Shown piece after piece: positions 5,876 through 6,416 of a DNA stretch of 6,416 bases (positions are counted from its first letter, which is position 1; each line of letters begins with the position of its first letter). The DNA lies in assembly GCA_020850785.1 (NCBI GenBank), contig JADZDZ010000050.1:1-6416 (forward strand), in the 5' to 3' direction. Both the position numbers and the translations under genes were made by a program. The DNA comes from Candidatus Sumerlaeota bacterium (GTDB lineage: Bacteria; Sumerlaeota; Sumerlaeia; SLMS01). The notes below the pieces were generated by a model. The model saw only the letters and a program-made list of their open reading frames with translations, was not told the DNA's origin and searched no databases.

Positions 5876-6416
5876 TTATTCGACTCTGCGGCGAATCCAG
5901 AAGCTGCCGGTTGCGGGATGGGCCTTCGGATCGTAGTGGGCAAAAATCCCGGAGAGAAAATCCTGCTCGCGTGTGGTCAGGTAGTGGCCCGCGAGAAGAA
6001 TCTCAAAATCCGAATTAAATGCCAAAAATGCCTGCAATAAATACTGCTCATTCCAGAACCAACGCTGCCCAAGCGCGTAATCGCGGGGATATTCATTGGG
6101 CAGTTGAATGTCGTGAATGTGAATAATCACGCCGGGCTTCAGGCGGGGGATGATTTCGAGGAAAATTTGCCGAACGTCGCTGCCGATGTTGAGGACGTGG
6201 CTGGAATCAATGAAAAGAATGTCGCCCGATTGGAGTTCGTCGAAGAGCTGTGGATCGACGTCCTGAATGCGTTTGCGATGGAGGGTTCCCCCTGCGGGAT
6301 TGGCGGGCAGCATGGGGGGAGGAAAAGGGTCAATTCCCGTGTATTTGCACGGCTTTCCCGCTGCGGCGTTGAGGGAAAGTGCCTGCTGAAAAACGAGGGT
6401 GGACCAACCGCATCCA
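5876..6416 (-). CDS. Class I SAM-dependent methyltransferase, C-terminal 179 residues
   Basis: The gene enters from beyond the right edge, so the N-terminus is missing. The frame stays open from 6415 to the TAA at 5878-5876. An internal ATG at 6313 is not the true start, because homologous sequence continues upstream of it. The fragment opens with GCGWSTLVFQQAL, motif I of the SAM-binding Rossmann fold. Next come YTGIDPFPP (visible 25-33; Asp29 is the likely ribose-binding acidic residue), DILFIDSSHV (65-74, strand 4), LKPGVIIHIHDI (92-103) and FWNEQYLLQAFLAFNSDFEILLAGHYL (120-146). This resembles Methyltransf_24-type proteins often found in polysaccharide or secondary-metabolite clusters. 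The substrate cannot be read from the sequence. A methyltransferase is firm; the exact subfamily is not. Confidence 0.9.
   Translation of the reverse strand, partial: GCGWSTLVFQQALSLNAAAGKPCKYTGIDPFPPPMLPANPAGGTLHRKRIQDVDPQLFDELQSGDILFIDSSHVLNIGSDVRQIFLEIIPRLKPGVIIHIHDIQLPNEYPRDYALGQRWFWNEQYLLQAFLAFNSDFEILLAGHYLTTREQDFLSGIFAHYDPKAHPATGSFWIRRRVE

Overview
The window looks like ordinary chromosomal DNA from a Gram-negative bacterium that I cannot place precisely. It is fairly GC-rich and has many G/C-ending codons. It contains a glmU-prs-rplY block, a secreted Ala/Pro-rich protein, and short intergenic repeats of a kind I associate with environmental PVC-group or neighbouring phyla. That placement is an inference; no rRNA or other phylogenetic marker is present apart from the three housekeeping proteins.

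Layout. Positions 1-2141 (+) hold a housekeeping block: the 3' end of a GlmU-like UDP-GlcNAc pyrophosphorylase that stops early, then prs (PRPP synthetase), then rplY/ctc (ribosomal protein bL25, long CTC form). A clear rho-independent terminator at 2165-2204 closes the block. The 2142-2446 gap carries two near-identical 61-bp direct repeats, and the first is part of a larger imperfect hairpin. A minus-strand flavoprotein of the YpdA/bacillithiol-disulfide-reductase-like family (3484-2447) faces away from a plus-strand exported protein with a cysteine-free thioredoxin-like domain (3616-4464). A likely terminator follows, then an AI-2E/PerM-family membrane permease (4573-5874). Its stop codon sits one base from the stop of a convergent class I SAM-dependent methyltransferase (5876 to beyond 6416, minus strand), whose N-terminus is outside the window.

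How the genes relate. GlmU (UDP-GlcNAc for cell wall), Prs (PRPP for nucleotides) and bL25 (5S rRNA-binding ribosomal protein) form a conserved biosynthesis/translation cluster found in many bacteria. It is usually followed by pth, which is absent here. The second half is a set of unrelated single-gene units with no obvious shared pathway.

I found no CRISPR array, tRNA, rRNA, transposase, phage gene, toxin-antitoxin pair or recognisable defence system. The most noteworthy points are the early end of GlmU, the missing active-site cysteine in the YpdA-like protein, the redox-dead thioredoxin-like domain, and the paired intergenic repeats.
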